A stretch of DNA of 64,000 nt from Andrena cerasifolii (Eukaryota; Arthropoda; Insecta; Hymenoptera; Andrenidae): the NCBI RefSeq assembly GCF_050908995.1, contig NW_027484920.1, positions 62,001 to 126,000 on the forward strand, in the 5' to 3' direction. Shown one piece after another: positions 27,601 through 40,614 of this stretch (within the stretch, counting starts at the first letter, position 1; each line of letters begins with the position of its first letter). The position numbers and the translations under genes are program-made. Under the pieces are notes generated by a model that searched no databases, was not told the DNA's origin, and worked only from the letters and a program-made list of their open reading frames with translations.

Positions 27601-30449
27601 GTTTCAATATCGGTTTTGCAATATCAGTTTTTCGATATCAGTTTTTCAATATCGGTTTTTCAATATCGGTTCTAATATCGGTTTCAATATCAGTTTTTCA
27701 ATATCGGTTTTGCAATATCAGTTTTTCGATATCAGTTTTTCAATATCGGTTTTTCAATATCGGTTTTTCAATACCGGTTTCAATATCGGTTTTTCAATAT
27801 CGGTTTCAAAATCGGGTTTTCAATATCGGTTTTGCAATATCAGTTTTTCGATATCGGTTTTTCAATATCGCTGTTTCAATATCGGTTTTTCAATATCGAA
27901 TTTTCAATATCGGTTCTAATATCGGTTTCAATATCGGTTTTGCAATATCAGTTTTTCGATATCAGTTTTTCAATATCGGTTTTTCAATATCGGTTTTGCA
28001 ATATCAGTTTTTCGATATCAGTTTTTCAATATCGGTTTTTCAATATCGGTTTTTCAATATTGGTTTTTCAATATCGGTTTTTCAATATCGGTTTTTCAAT
28101 ATCGGTTCTAATATCGGTTTCAATATCGGTTTTTCAATATCGCTGTTTCAATATCGGTTTTTCAATATCGGTTTTGCAATATCAGTTTTTCGATATCAGT
28201 TTTTCAATATCGGTTTTTCAATATTGGTTTTTCAATATCGGTTTTTCAATATCGGTTTTTCGATATCAGTTTTTCAATATCGGTTTTTCAATATCGGTTT
28301 TTCAATATCGGTTTTTCAATATCGGTTCTAATATCGGTTTCAATATCAGTTTATCAAAATCGGTTTTGCAATATCAGTTTTTCGATATCAGTTTTCAATA
28401 TCGCTGTTTCAATATCGGTTTTTCAATATCGGTTTTTCAATATCGGTTTTGCAATATCAGTTTTTCGATATCAGTTTTTCAATATCGGTTTTTCAATATT
28501 GGTTTTTCAATATCGGTTTTTCAATATCGGTTTTTCAATATCGGTTTTTCAATATTGGTTTTTCAATATCGGTTTTTCAATATCGGTTTTGCAATATCAG
28601 TTTTTCGATATCAGTTTTTCAATATCGGTTTTTCAATATCGGTTTTTCAATATCGGTTTTTCAATATCGGTTTTGCAATATCAGTTTTTCGATATCGGTT
28701 TTTCAATATTGGTTTTGCAATATCAGTTTTTCGATATCAGTTTTTCAATATCGGTTTTTCAATATCGGTTTTTCAATATTGGTTTTTCAATATCAGTTTT
28801 TCAATATCGGTTCTAATATCGGTTTCAAAATCGGGTTTTCAATATCGGTTTTGCAATATCAGTTTTTCGATATCAGTTTTTCAATATCGGTTTTTCAATA
28901 TCGGTTTTTCAATATCGGTTTTTCAATATCGGTTCTAATATCGGTTTCAATATCAGTTTTTCAATATCGGTTTTGCAATATCAGTTTTTCGATATCAGTT
29001 TTCAATATCGCTGTTTCAATATCGGTTTTTCAATATCGGTTTTTCAATATTGGTTTTTCAATATCGGTTTTTCAATATCGGTTCTAATATCGGTTTCAAT
29101 ATCGGTTTTTCAATATCGCTGTTTCAATATCGGTTTTGGAATATCAGTTTTTCGATATCAGTTTTTCAATATCGGTTTTTCAATATCGGTTTTCAATACC
29201 GGTTTCAATATCGGTTTTTCAATATCGCTGTTTCAATATTGGTTTTTCAATATCGCTTTTGCAATATCAGTTTTTCAATATCGGTTTTTCAATATTGGTT
29301 TTTCAATATCGGTTTTTCAATATCGCTGTTTCAATATCGGTTTTTCAATATCGAATTTTCAATAGCGGTTCTAATAGCGGTTTCAATATCGGTTTTTCAG
29401 TATCGGTTATCAATTATCAGTTTTTCAATATCGGTTTTGCAATATCAGTTTTTCGATATCAGTTTTTCAATATCGGTTTTTCAATATCGGTTTTTCAATA
29501 TCGGTTCTAATATCGGTTTCAATATCAGTTTTTCAATATCGGTTTTGCAATATCAGTTTTTCGATATCAGTTTTCAATATCGCTGTTTCAATATCGGTTT
29601 TTCAATATCGGTTTTTCAATATCGGTTTTTCAATATCGGTTTTGCAATATCAGTTTTTCGATATCAGTTTTTCAATATCGGTTTTTCAATATTGGTTTTT
29701 CAATATCGGTTTTTCAATATCGGTTTTTCAATATCGGTTTTTCAATATCGGTTTTTCAATATTGGTTTTTCAATATCGGTTTTTCAATATCGGTTCTAAT
29801 ATCGGTTTCAATATCAGTTTTTCAATATCGGTTTTGCAATATCAGTTTTTCGATATCAGTTTTCAATATCGGTTTTTCAATATCGGTTTTTCAATATCGG
29901 TTTTGCAATATCAGTTTTTCGATATCAGTTTTTCAATATCGGTTTTTCAATATCGGTTTTTCAATATCGGTTTTTCAATATCGGTTTTGCAATATCAGTT
30001 TTTCGATATCGGTTTTTCAATATTGGTTTTGCAATATCAGTTTTTCGATATCAGTTTTTCAATATCGGTTTTTCAATATCGGTTTTTCAATATCGGTTTT
30101 TCAATATCGGTTTTGCAATATCAGTTTTTCGATATCGGTTTTTCAATATTGGTTTTGCAATATCAGTTTTTCGATATCAGTTTTTCAATATCGGTTTTTC
30201 AATATCGGTTTTTCAATATCGGTTTTTCAATATCGGTTTTGCAATATCAGTTTTTCGATATCAGTTTTTCAATATCGGTTTTTCAATATTGGTTTTTCAA
30301 TATCGGTTTTTCAATATCGGTTTTTCAATATCGGTTTTTCAATATCGGTTTTTCAATATTGGTTTTTCAATATCGGTTTTTCAATATCGGTTCTAATATC
30401 GGTTTCAATATCAGTTTTTCAATATCGGTTTTGCAATATCAGTTTTTCG
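24640..30449 (+). repeat. 5.8-kb higher-order repeat, copy 2
   Basis: Adjacent direct copy of the preceding 5,838-base block, 28 bases shorter. It shares its private markers: the GCC insertion near 26,502, TTTTGTAATATCAG near 27,098, TTTATCAAAATCGG near 28,351 and a one-T-shorter monomer before CAATACCGG near 29,190. Copy 2 departs from copy 1 at about 30,460, where the sequence enters different blocks. Near identity over 5.8 kb in a fast-changing satellite suggests a recent duplication or recent homogenisation (inference). Confidence 0.9.
29985..30236 (+). repeat. Two 126-base words, sister of 24,175
   Basis: Same two nine-monomer words at +5,810, as expected from the 5.8 kb duplication. 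Confidence 0.9.
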
Positions 30450-30784
30450 ATATCAGTTTTCAATATCGGTTTTTCAATATCGGTTTTTCAATATCGGTTT
30501 TGCAATATCAGTTTTTCGATATCAGTTTTTCAATATCGGTTTTTCAATATCGGTTTTTCAATATCGGTTTTTCAATATCGGTTTTGCAATATCAGTTTTT
30601 CGATATCGGTTTTTCAATATTGGTTTTGCAATATCAGTTTTTCGATATCAGTTTTTCAATATCGGTTTTGCAATATCAGTTTTTCGATATCAGTTTTTCA
30701 ATATCGGTTTTTCAATATCGGTTTTTCAATATCGGTTTTTCAATATCGGTTTTGCAATATCAGTTTTTCGATATCAGTTTTGCA

Positions 30785-32725
30785 ATATCAGTTTTTCGAT
30801 ATCAGTTTTTCAATATCGGTTTTTCAATATCGGTTTTTCAATATCGGTTTTTCAATATCGGTTCTAATATCGGTTTCAATATCAGTTTTTCAATATCGGT
30901 TTTGCAATATCAGTTTTTCGATATCAGTTTTCAATATCGCTGTTTCAATATCGGTTTTTCAATATCGGTTTTTCAATATCGGTTTTGCAATATCAGTTTT
31001 TCGATATCAGTTTTTCAATATCGGTTTTTCAATATTGGTTTTTCAATATCGGTTTTTCAATATCGGTTTTTCAATATCGGTTTTTCAATATCGGTTTTTC
31101 AATATTGGTTTTTCAATATCGGTTTTTCAATATCGGTTCTAATATCGGTTTCAATATCGGTTTTTCAATATCGCTGTTTCAATATCGGTTTTTCAATATC
31201 GGTTTTTCAATATCGGTTTTGCAATATCAGTTTTTCGATATCAGTTTTTCAATATCGGTTTTTCAATATTGGTTTTTCAATATCGGTTTTTCAATATCGG
31301 TTTTTCAATATCGGTTTTTCAATATCGGTTTTTCAATATTGGTTTTTCAATATCGGTTCTAATATCGGTTTCAATATCGGTTTTTCAATATCGCTGTTTC
31401 AATATCGGTTTTGGAATATCAGTTTTTCGATATCAGTTTTTTAATATCGGTTTTTCAATATTGGTTTTTCAATATCGGTTTTTCAATATCGGTTTTTCAA
31501 TATTGGTTTTTCAATATCGGTTTTTCAATGTTGGTTTTTCAATATCGGTTTTTCAATATCGGTTCTAATATCGGTTTCAAAATCGGGTTTTCAATATCGG
31601 TTTTGCAATATCAGTTTTTCGATATCAGTTTTTCAATATCGGTTTTTCAATATCGGTTTTTCAATATCGGTTTTTCAATATCGGTTCTAATATCGGTTTC
31701 AAAATCGGGTTTTCAATATCGGGTTTGCAATATCAGTTTTTCGATATCAGTTTTTCAATATCGGTTTTTCAATATCGGTTTTTCAATATCGGTTTTTCAA
31801 TATCGGTTCTAATATCGGTTTCAATATCAGTTTTTCAATATCGGTTTCGCAATATCAGTTTTTCGATATCGGTTTTTCAATATCGGTTTTTCATTATCGG
31901 TTTTTCAATATCGGTTCTAATATCGGTTTCAATATCGGTTTTTCAATATCGGTTCTAATATCGGTTTCAATATCAGTTTTTCAATATCGGTTTTGCAATA
32001 TCAGTTTTTCGATATCAGTTTTTCAATATCGGTTTTTCAATATCGGTTTTTCAATACCGGTTTCAATATCGGTTTTTCAATATCGGTTTTTCAATATCGG
32101 TTTCAAAATCGGGTTTTCAATATCGGTTTTGCAATATCAGTTTTTCGATATCGGTTTTTCAATATCGCTGTTTCAATATCGGTTTTTCAATATCGAATTT
32201 TCAATATCGGTTCTAATATCGGTTTCAATATCGGTTTTGCAATATCAGTTTTTCGATATCAGTTTTTCAATATCGGTTTTTCAATATCGGTTTTGCAATA
32301 TCCGTTTTTCGATATCAGTTTTTCAATATCGGTTTCTCAATATTGGTTTTTCAATATCGGTTTTTCAATATCGGTTTTTCAATATCGGTTTTTCAATATC
32401 GGTTCTAATATCGGTTTCAATATCGGTTTTTCACTATCGGTTATCAAATATCAGTTTTTCAATATCAGTTTATCAATATCGGTTTTTCAATATTGGTTTT
32501 TCAATATCGGTTTTTCAATATCGGCTTGTCAATATCGGTTCTAATATCGGTTTTTCAATATCGGTTTTTCGATATCGGTTTTGCAATATCAGTTTTTCGA
32601 TATCAGTTTTTCAATATCAGTTTTTCAATATCAGTTTTTCGATATCAGTTTTTCAATATCGGTTTTTCAATATTGGTTTTTCGATATCGGTTTTTCAATA
32701 TCGGTTTTTCAATATCAGTTTTTCG
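30785..32725 (+). repeat. 1.94-kb block, copy at +13,210
   Basis: Copy of 17,575-19,515 with few changes: a C-to-T giving TTTTTTAATATCGG near 31,440 and a T-to-C giving TTTCGCAATATCAG near 31,848. The left edge is a junction (near 30,770-30,785) where G-D is followed directly by another G-D. Confidence 0.8.
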
Positions 32726-33255
32726 ATATCGGTTTTTCAATATCGCTGTTTCAATATCGGTTTTTCAATATCGAATTTTCAATATCGGTTCTAATATCGG
32801 TTTCAATATCGGTTTTGCAATATCAGTTTTTCGATATCAGTTTTTCAATATCGGTTTTTCAATATCGGTTTTGCAATATCAGTTTTTCGATATCAGTTTT
32901 TCAATATCGGTTTTTCAATATTGGTTTTTCGATATCGGTTTTTCAATATCGGTTTTTCAATATTGGTTTTTCAATATCGGTTTTTCAATATCGGTTTTTC
33001 ATTATCGGTTTTTCAATATCGGTTCTAATATCGGTTTCAATATCGGTTTTTCAATATCGCTGTTTCAATATTGGTTTTTCAATATCGCTTTTTCAATATC
33101 GGTTTTTCAATATTGGTTTTTCAATATCGGTTTTTCAATGTTGGTTTTTCAATATCGGTTTTTCAATATCGGTTCTAATATCGGTTTCAAAATCGGGTTT
33201 TCAATATCGGTTTTGCAATATCAGTTTTTCGATATCAGTTTTTCAATATCGGTTT
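31600..33255 (+). repeat. 1.66-kb block, left copy of the +7,359 pair
   Basis: Overlaps the right part of the +13,210 copy, so one stretch belongs to two duplication relationships with different edges. The match ends where this copy enters an AATATAGG monomer (33,259) and the other copy continues with AATATCGG. Confidence 0.75.
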
Positions 33256-33506
33256 TTCAATATAGGTTTTTCAATATCGGTTTTTCAATATCGGTTTTTC
33301 AATATCAGTTTTTCAATATCGGTTCTAATATCGGTTTCAAAATCGGGTTTTCAATATCGGTTTTGCAATATCGGTTTTTCAATATTGGTTTTTCAATATC
33401 GGTTTTTCAATGTTGGTTTTTCAATATCGGTTTTTCAATATCGGTTCTAATATCGGTTTCAAAATCGGGTTTTCAATATCGGTTTTGCAATATCAGTTTT
33501 TCGATA

Positions 33507-35102
33507 TCAGTTTTTCAATATCGGTTTTTCAATATAGGTTTTTCAATATCGGTTTTTCAATATCGGTTTTTCAATATTGGTTTTTCAATATCGGTTTTTC
33601 AATATCGGTTCTAATATCGGTTTCAATATCAGTTTTTCAATATCGGTTTTGCAATATCAGTTTTTCGATATCAGTTTTCAATATCGCTGTTTCAATATCG
33701 GTTTTTCAATATCGGTTTTTCAATATCGGTTTTTCAATATCGGTTTTGCAATATCAGTTTTTCGATATCAGTTTTTCAATATCGGTTTTTCAATATCGGT
33801 TTTTCAATATCGGTTTTGCAATATCAGTTTTTCGATATCGGTTTTTCAATATTGGTTTTGCAATATCAGTTTTTCGATATCAGTTCTTCAATATCGGTTT
33901 TTCAATATCGGTTTTTCAATATTGGTTTTTCAATATCAGTTTTTCAATATCGGTTCTAATATCGGTTTCAAAATCGGGTTTTCAATATCGGTTTTGCAAT
34001 ATCAGTTTTTCGATATCAGTTTTTCAATATCGGTTTTTCAATATCGGTTTTTCAATATCGGTTTTTCAATATCGGTTCTAATATCGGTTTCAATATCAGT
34101 TTTTCAATATCGGTTTTGCAATATCAGTTTTTCGATATCAGTTTTCAATATCGCTGTTTCAATATCGGTTTTTCAATATCGGTTTTTCAATATTGGTTTT
34201 TCAATATCGGTTTTTCAATATCGGTTCTAATATCGGTTTCAAAATCGGGTTTTCAATATCGGTTTTGCAATATCAGTTTTTCGATATCAGTTTTTCAATA
34301 TCGGTTTTTCAATATCGGTTTTTCAATATCGGTTTTTCAATATCGGTTCTAATATCGGTTTCAATATCGGTTTTGCAATATCAGTTTTTCGATATCAGTT
34401 TTTCAATATCGGTTTTTCAATATCGGTTCTAATATCGGTTTCAATATCAGTTTTTCAATATCGGTTTTGCAATATCAGTTTTTCGATATCAGTTTTTCAA
34501 TATCGGTTTTTCAATATCGGTTTTTCAATACCGGTTTCAATATCGGTTTTTCAATATCGGTTTCAAAATCGGGTTTTCAATATCGGTTTTGCAATATCAG
34601 TTTTTCGATATCGGTTTTTCAATATCGCTGTTTCAATATCGGTTTTTCAATATCGAATTTTCAATATCGGTTCTAATATCGGTTTCAATATCGGTTTTGC
34701 AATATCAGTTTTTCGATATCAGTTTTTCAATATCGGTTTTTCAATATCGGTTTTGCAATATCAGTTTTTCGATATCAGTTTTTCAATATCGGTTTTTCAA
34801 TATCGGTTTTTCAATATTGGTTTTTCAATATCGGTTTTTCAATATCGGTTTTTCAATATCGGTTCTAATATCGGTTTCAATATCGGTTTTTCAATATCGC
34901 TGTTTCAATATCGGTTTTTCAATATCGGTTTTGCAATATCAGTTTTTCGATATCAGTTTTTCAATATCGGTTTTTCAATATTGGTTTTTCAATATCGGTT
35001 TTTCAATATCGGTTTTTCGATATCAGTTTTTCAATATCGGTTTTTCAATATCGGTTTTTCAATATCGGTTTTTCAATATCGGTTCTAATATCGGTTTCAA
35101 TA
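33507..35102 (+). repeat. 1.6-kb higher-order repeat, copy 1
   Basis: Begins at the rare monomer ending AATATAGG (33,531), which recurs at 35,127. The offset is +1,596 through about 34.3 kb, then falls to +1,488 because the next copy lacks 108 bases. The block includes the CAATACCGG landmark near 34,528 and resembles 13.4-14.4 kb at a constant offset of 20,742. Confidence 0.85.
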
Positions 35103-36590
35103 TCAGTTTTTCAATATCGGTTTTTCAATATAGGTTTTTCAATATCGGTTTTTCAATATCGGTTTTTCAATATTGGTTTTTCAATATCGGTTTTTCAATA
35201 TCGGTTCTAATATCGGTTTCAATATCAGTTTTTCAATATCGGTTTTGCAATATCAGTTTTTCGATATCAGTTTTCAATATCGCTGTTTCAATATCGGTTT
35301 TTCAATATCGGTTTTTCAATATCGGTTTTTCAATATCGGTTTTGCAATATCAGTTTTTCGATATCAGTTTTTCAATATCGGTTTTTCAATATCGGTTTTT
35401 CAATATCGGTTTTGCAATATCAGTTTTTCGATATCGGTTTTTCAATATTGGTTTTGCAATATCAGTTTTTCGATATCAGTTCTTCAATATCGGTTTTTCA
35501 ATATCGGTTTTTCAATATTGGTTTTTCAATATCAGTTTTTCAATATCGGTTCTAATATCGGTTTCAAAATCGGGTTTTCAATATCGGTTTTGCAATATCA
35601 GTTTTTCGATATCAGTTTTTCAATATCGGTTTTTCAATATCGGTTTTTCAATATCGGTTTTTCAATATCGGTTCTAATATCGGTTTCAATATCAGTTTTT
35701 CAATATCGGTTTTGCAATATCAGTTTTTCGATATCAGTTTTCAATATCGCTGTTTCAATATCGGTTTTTCAATATCGGTTTTTCAATATTGGTTTTTCAA
35801 TATCGGTTTTTCAATATCGGTTCTAATATCGGTTTCAAAATCGGGTTTTCAATATCGGTTTTGCAATATCAGTTTTTCGATATCAGTTTTTCAATATCGG
35901 TTTTTCAATATCGGTTCTAATATCGGTTTCAATATCAGTTTTTCAATATCGGTTTTGCAATATCAGTTTTTCGATATCAGTTTTTCAATATCGGTTTTTC
36001 AATATCGGTTTTTCAATACCGGTTTCAATATCGGTTTTTCAATATCGGTTTCAAAATCGGGTTTTCAATATCGGTTTTGCAATATCAGTTTTTCGATATC
36101 GGTTTTTCAATATCGCTGTTTCAATATCGGTTTTTCAATATCGAATTTTCAATATCGGTTCTAATATCGGTTTCAATATCGGTTTTGCAATATCAGTTTT
36201 TCGATATCAGTTTTTCAATATCGGTTTTTCAATATCGGTTTTGCAATATCAGTTTTTCGATATCAGTTTTTCAATATCGGTTTTTCAATATCGGTTTTTC
36301 AATATTGGTTTTTCAATATCGGTTTTTCAATATCGGTTTTTCAATATCGGTTCTAATATCGGTTTCAATATCGGTTTTTCAATATCGCTGTTTCAATATC
36401 GGTTTTTCAATATCGGTTTTGCAATATCAGTTTTTCGATATCAGTTTTTCAATATCGGTTTTTCAATATTGGTTTTTCAATATCGGTTTTTCAATATCGG
36501 TTTTTCGATATCAGTTTTTCAATATCGGTTTTTCAATATCGGTTTTTCAATATCGGTTTTTCAATATCGGTTCTAATATCGGTTTCAATA
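35103..36590 (+). repeat. 1.5-kb higher-order repeat, copy 2 (108 bases shorter)
   Basis: Adjacent copy of the preceding block. The missing 108 bases lie between the k monomer run and the CAATACCGG landmark. Just past the right edge is a private variant, TTTTTCGATTACAG near 36,630, not seen elsewhere in the window. Confidence 0.85.
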
Positions 36591-38489
36591 TCAGTTTTTC
36601 AAAATCGGTTTTGCAATATCAGTTTTTCGATTACAGTTTTCAATATCGCTGTTTCAATATCGGTTTTTCAATATCGGTTTTTCAATATCGGTTTTGCAAT
36701 ATCAGTTTTTCGATATCAGTTTTTCAATATCGGTTTTTCAATATTGGTTTTTCAATATCGGTTTTTCAATATCGGTTTTTCAATATCGGTTTTTCAATAT
36801 CGGTTTTTCAATATTGGTTTTTCAATATCGGTTTTTCAATATCGGTTTTGCAATATCAGTTTTTCGATATCAGTTTTTCAATATCGGTTTTTCAATATCG
36901 GTTTTTCAATATCGGTTTTTCAATATCGGTTTTGCAATATCAGTTTTTCGATATCGGTTTTTCAATATTGGTTTTGCAATATCAGTTTTTCGATATCAGT
37001 TTTTCAATATCGGTTTTTCAATATCGGTTTTTCAATATTGGTTTTTCAATATCAGTTTTTCAATATCGGTTCTAATATCGGTTTCAAAATCGGGTTTTCA
37101 ATATCGGTTTTGCAATATCAGTTTTTCGATATCAGTTTTTCAATATCGGTTTTTCAATATCGGTTTTTCAATATCGGTTTTTCAATATCGGTTCTAATAT
37201 CGGTTTCAATATCAGTTTTTCAATATCGGTTTTGCAATATCAGTTTTTCGATATCAGTTTTCAATATCGCTGTTTCAATATCGGTTTTTCAATATCGGTT
37301 TTTCAATATTGGTTTTTCAATATCGGTTTTTCAATATCGGTTCTAATATCGGTTTCAATATCGGTTTTTCAATATCGCTGTTTCAATATCGGTTTTGGAA
37401 TATCAGTTTTTCGATATCAGTTTTTCAATATCGGTTTTTCAATATCGGTTTTTCAATACCGGTTTCAATATCGGTTTTTCAATATCGCTGTTTCAATATT
37501 GGTTTTTCAATATCGCTTTTGCAATATCAGTTTTTCAATATCGGTTTTTCAATATTGGTTTTTCAATATCGGTTTTTCAATATCGCTGTTTCAATATCGG
37601 TTTTTCAATATCGAATTTTCAATAGCGGTTCTAATAGCGGTTTCAATATCGGTTTTTCAGTATCGGTTATCAATTATCAGTTTTTCAATATCGGTTTTGC
37701 AATATCAGTTTTTCGATATCAGTTTTTCAATATCGGTTTTTCAATATCGGTTTTTCAATATCGGTTCTAATATCGGTTTCAATATCAGTTTTTCAATATC
37801 GGTTTTGCAATATCAGTTTTTCGATATCAGTTTTCAATATCGCTGTTTCAATATCGGTTTTTCAATATCGGTTTTTCAATATCGGTTTTTCAATATCGGT
37901 TTTGCAATATCAGTTTTTCGATATCAGTTTTTCAATATCGGTTTTTCAATATTGGTTTTTCAATATCGGTTTTTCAATATCGGTTTTTCAATATCGGTTT
38001 TTCAATATCGGTTTTTCAATATTGGTTTTTCAATATCGGTTTTTCAATATCGGTTCTAATATCGGTTTCAATATCAGTTTTTCAATATCGGTTTTGCAAT
38101 ATCAGTTTTTCGATATCAGTTTTCAATATCGGTTTTTCAATATCGGTTTTTCAATATCGGTTTTGCAATATCAGTTTTTCGATATCAGTTTTTCAATATC
38201 GGTTTTTCAATATCGGTTTTTCAATATCGGTTTTTCAATATCGGTTTTGCAATATCAGTTTTTCGATATCGGTTTTTCAATATTGGTTTTGCAATATCAG
38301 TTTTTCGATATCAGTTTTTCAATATCGGTTTTTCAATATCGGTTTTTCAATATCGGTTTTTCAATATCGGTTTTGCAATATCAGTTTTTCGATATCGGTT
38401 TTTCAATATTGGTTTTGCAATATCAGTTTTTCGATATCAGTTTTTCAATATCGGTTTTTCAATATCGGTTTTTCAATATTGGTTTTTCA
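35905..38489 (+). repeat. 2.6-kb block, partner of 21.85-24.4 kb
   Basis: Distant partner, overlapping the second copy of the 1.5 kb pair at its left. It ends within a 126-base word, where the partner has A-A and this copy T-S. Confidence 0.75.
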
Positions 38490-38958
38490 ATATCAGTTTT
38501 TCAATATCGGTTCTAATATCGGTTTCAAAATCGGGTTTTCAATATCGGTTTTGCAATATCAGTTTTTCGATATCAGTTTTTCAATATCGGTTTTTCAATA
38601 TCGGTTTTTCAATATTGGTTTTTCAATATCAGTTTTTCAATATCGGTTCTAATATCGGTTTCAAAATCGGGTTTTCAATATCGGTTTTGCAATATCAGTT
38701 TTTCGATATCAGTTTTTCAATATCGGTTTTTCAATATCGGTTTTTCAATATCGGTTTTTCAATATCGGTTCTAATATCGGTTTCAATATCAGTTTTTCAA
38801 TATCGGTTTTGCAATATCAGTTTTTCGATATCAGTTTTCAATATCGCTGTTTCAATATCGGTTTTTCAATATCGGTTTTTCAATATCGGTTTTGCAATAT
38901 CAGTTTTTCGATATCAGTTTTTCAATATCGGTTTTTCAATATTGGTTTTTCAATATCG

Positions 38959-40614
38959 GTTTTGCAATATCAGTTTTTCGATATCAGTTTTTCAATATCG
39001 GTTTTTCAATATCGGTTTTTCAATATCGGTTTTTCAATATCGGTTCTAATATCGGTTTCAAAATCGGGTTTTCAATATCGGGTTTGCAATATCAGTTTTT
39101 CGATATCAGTTTTTCAATATCGGTTTTTCAATATCGGTTTTTCAATATCGGTTTTTCAATATCGGTTCTAATATCGGTTTCAATATCAGTTTTTCAATAT
39201 CGGTTTCGCAATATCAGTTTTTCGATATCGGTTTTTCAATATCGGTTTTTCATTATCGGTTTTTCAATATCGGTTCTAATATCGGTTTCAATATCGGTTT
39301 TTCAATATCGGTTCTAATATCGGTTTCAATATCAGTTTTTCAATATCGGTTTTGCAATATCAGTTTTTCGATATCAGTTTTTCAATATCGGTTTTTCAAT
39401 ATCGGTTTTTCAATACCGGTTTCAATATCGGTTTTTCAATATCGGTTTTTCAATATCGGTTTCAAAATCGGGTTTTCAATATCGGTTTTGCAATATCAGT
39501 TTTTCGATATCGGTTTTTCAATATCGCTGTTTCAATATCGGTTTTTCAATATCGAATTTTCAATATCGGTTCTAATATCGGTTTCAATATCGGTTTTGCA
39601 ATATCAGTTTTTCGATATCAGTTTTTCAATATCGGTTTTTCAATATCGGTTTTGCAATATCCGTTTTTCGATATCAGTTTTTCAATATCGGTTTCTCAAT
39701 ATTGGTTTTTCAATATCGGATTTTCAATATCGGTTTTTCAATATCGGTTTTTCAATATCGGTTCTAATATCGGTTTCAATATCGGTTTTTCACTATCGGT
39801 TATCAAATATCAGTTTTTCAATATCAGTTTATCAATATCGGTTTTTCAATATTGGTTTTTCAATATCGGTTTTTCAATATCGGCTTGTCAATATCGGTTC
39901 TAATATCGGTTTTTCAATATCGGTTTTTCGATATCGGTTTTGCAATATCAGTTTTTCGATATCAGTTTTTCAATATCAGTTTTTCAATATCAGTTTTTCG
40001 ATATCAGTTTTTCAATATCGGTTTTTCAATATTGGTTTTTCGATATCGGTTTTTCAATATCGGTTTTTCAATATCAGTTTTTCGATATCGGTTTTTCAAT
40101 ATCGCTGTTTCAATATCGGTTTTTCAATATCGAATTTTCAATATCGGTTCTAATATCGGTTTCAATATCGGTTTTGCAATATCAGTTTTTCGATATCAGT
40201 TTTTCAATATCGGTTTTTCAATATCGGTTTTGCAATATCAGTTTTTCGATATCAGTTTTTCAATATCGGTTTTTCAATATTGGTTTTTCGATATCGGTTT
40301 TTCAATATCGGTTTTTCAATATTGGTTTTTCAATATCGGTTTTTCAATATCGGTTTTTCATTATCGGTTTTTCAATATCGGTTCTAATATCGGTTTCAAT
40401 ATCGGTTTTTCAATATCGCTGTTTCAATATTGGTTTTTCAATATCGCTTTTTCAATATCGGTTTTTCAATATTGGTTTTTCAATATCGGTTTTTCAATGT
40501 TGGTTTTTCAATATCGGTTTTTCAATATCGGTTCTAATATCGGTTTCAAAATCGGGTTTTCAATATCGGTTTTGCAATATCAGTTTTTCGATATCAGTTT
40601 TTCAATATCGGTTT
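38959..40614 (+). repeat. 1.66-kb block, copy of 31.6-33.26 kb at +7,359
   Basis: Shares with 31,600-33,255 the rare TTTCGCAATATCAG monomer (about 31,848 and 39,207) and the CAATGTTGG site (33,137 and 40,496). A private T-to-A change at 39,720 (CGGATTTTC) separates them. Confidence 0.8.

Larger units (their letters stand above)
3011..35134 (+). repeat. AATATAGG monomer: ten dispersed copies
   Basis: A C-to-A change giving AATATAGG is at 3,011, 4,927, 12,102, 19,885, 21,483, 25,723, 27,293, 33,259, 33,531 and 35,127. It creates a TAG triplet. None lies right of 35.2 kb. The first copy is followed by a private TTCTTC variant. Confidence 0.8.

Noticed and set aside
18802..30449. Long terminal repeats or a transposon behind the 5.8-kb repeat
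   Set aside because: Both copies consist only of satellite monomers. There are no terminal inverted repeats, target-site duplications or coding domains.
29642..31444. 600-codon open frame
   Set aside because: Same reason. It also crosses the right edge of the 5.8 kb duplication, with no change of character.
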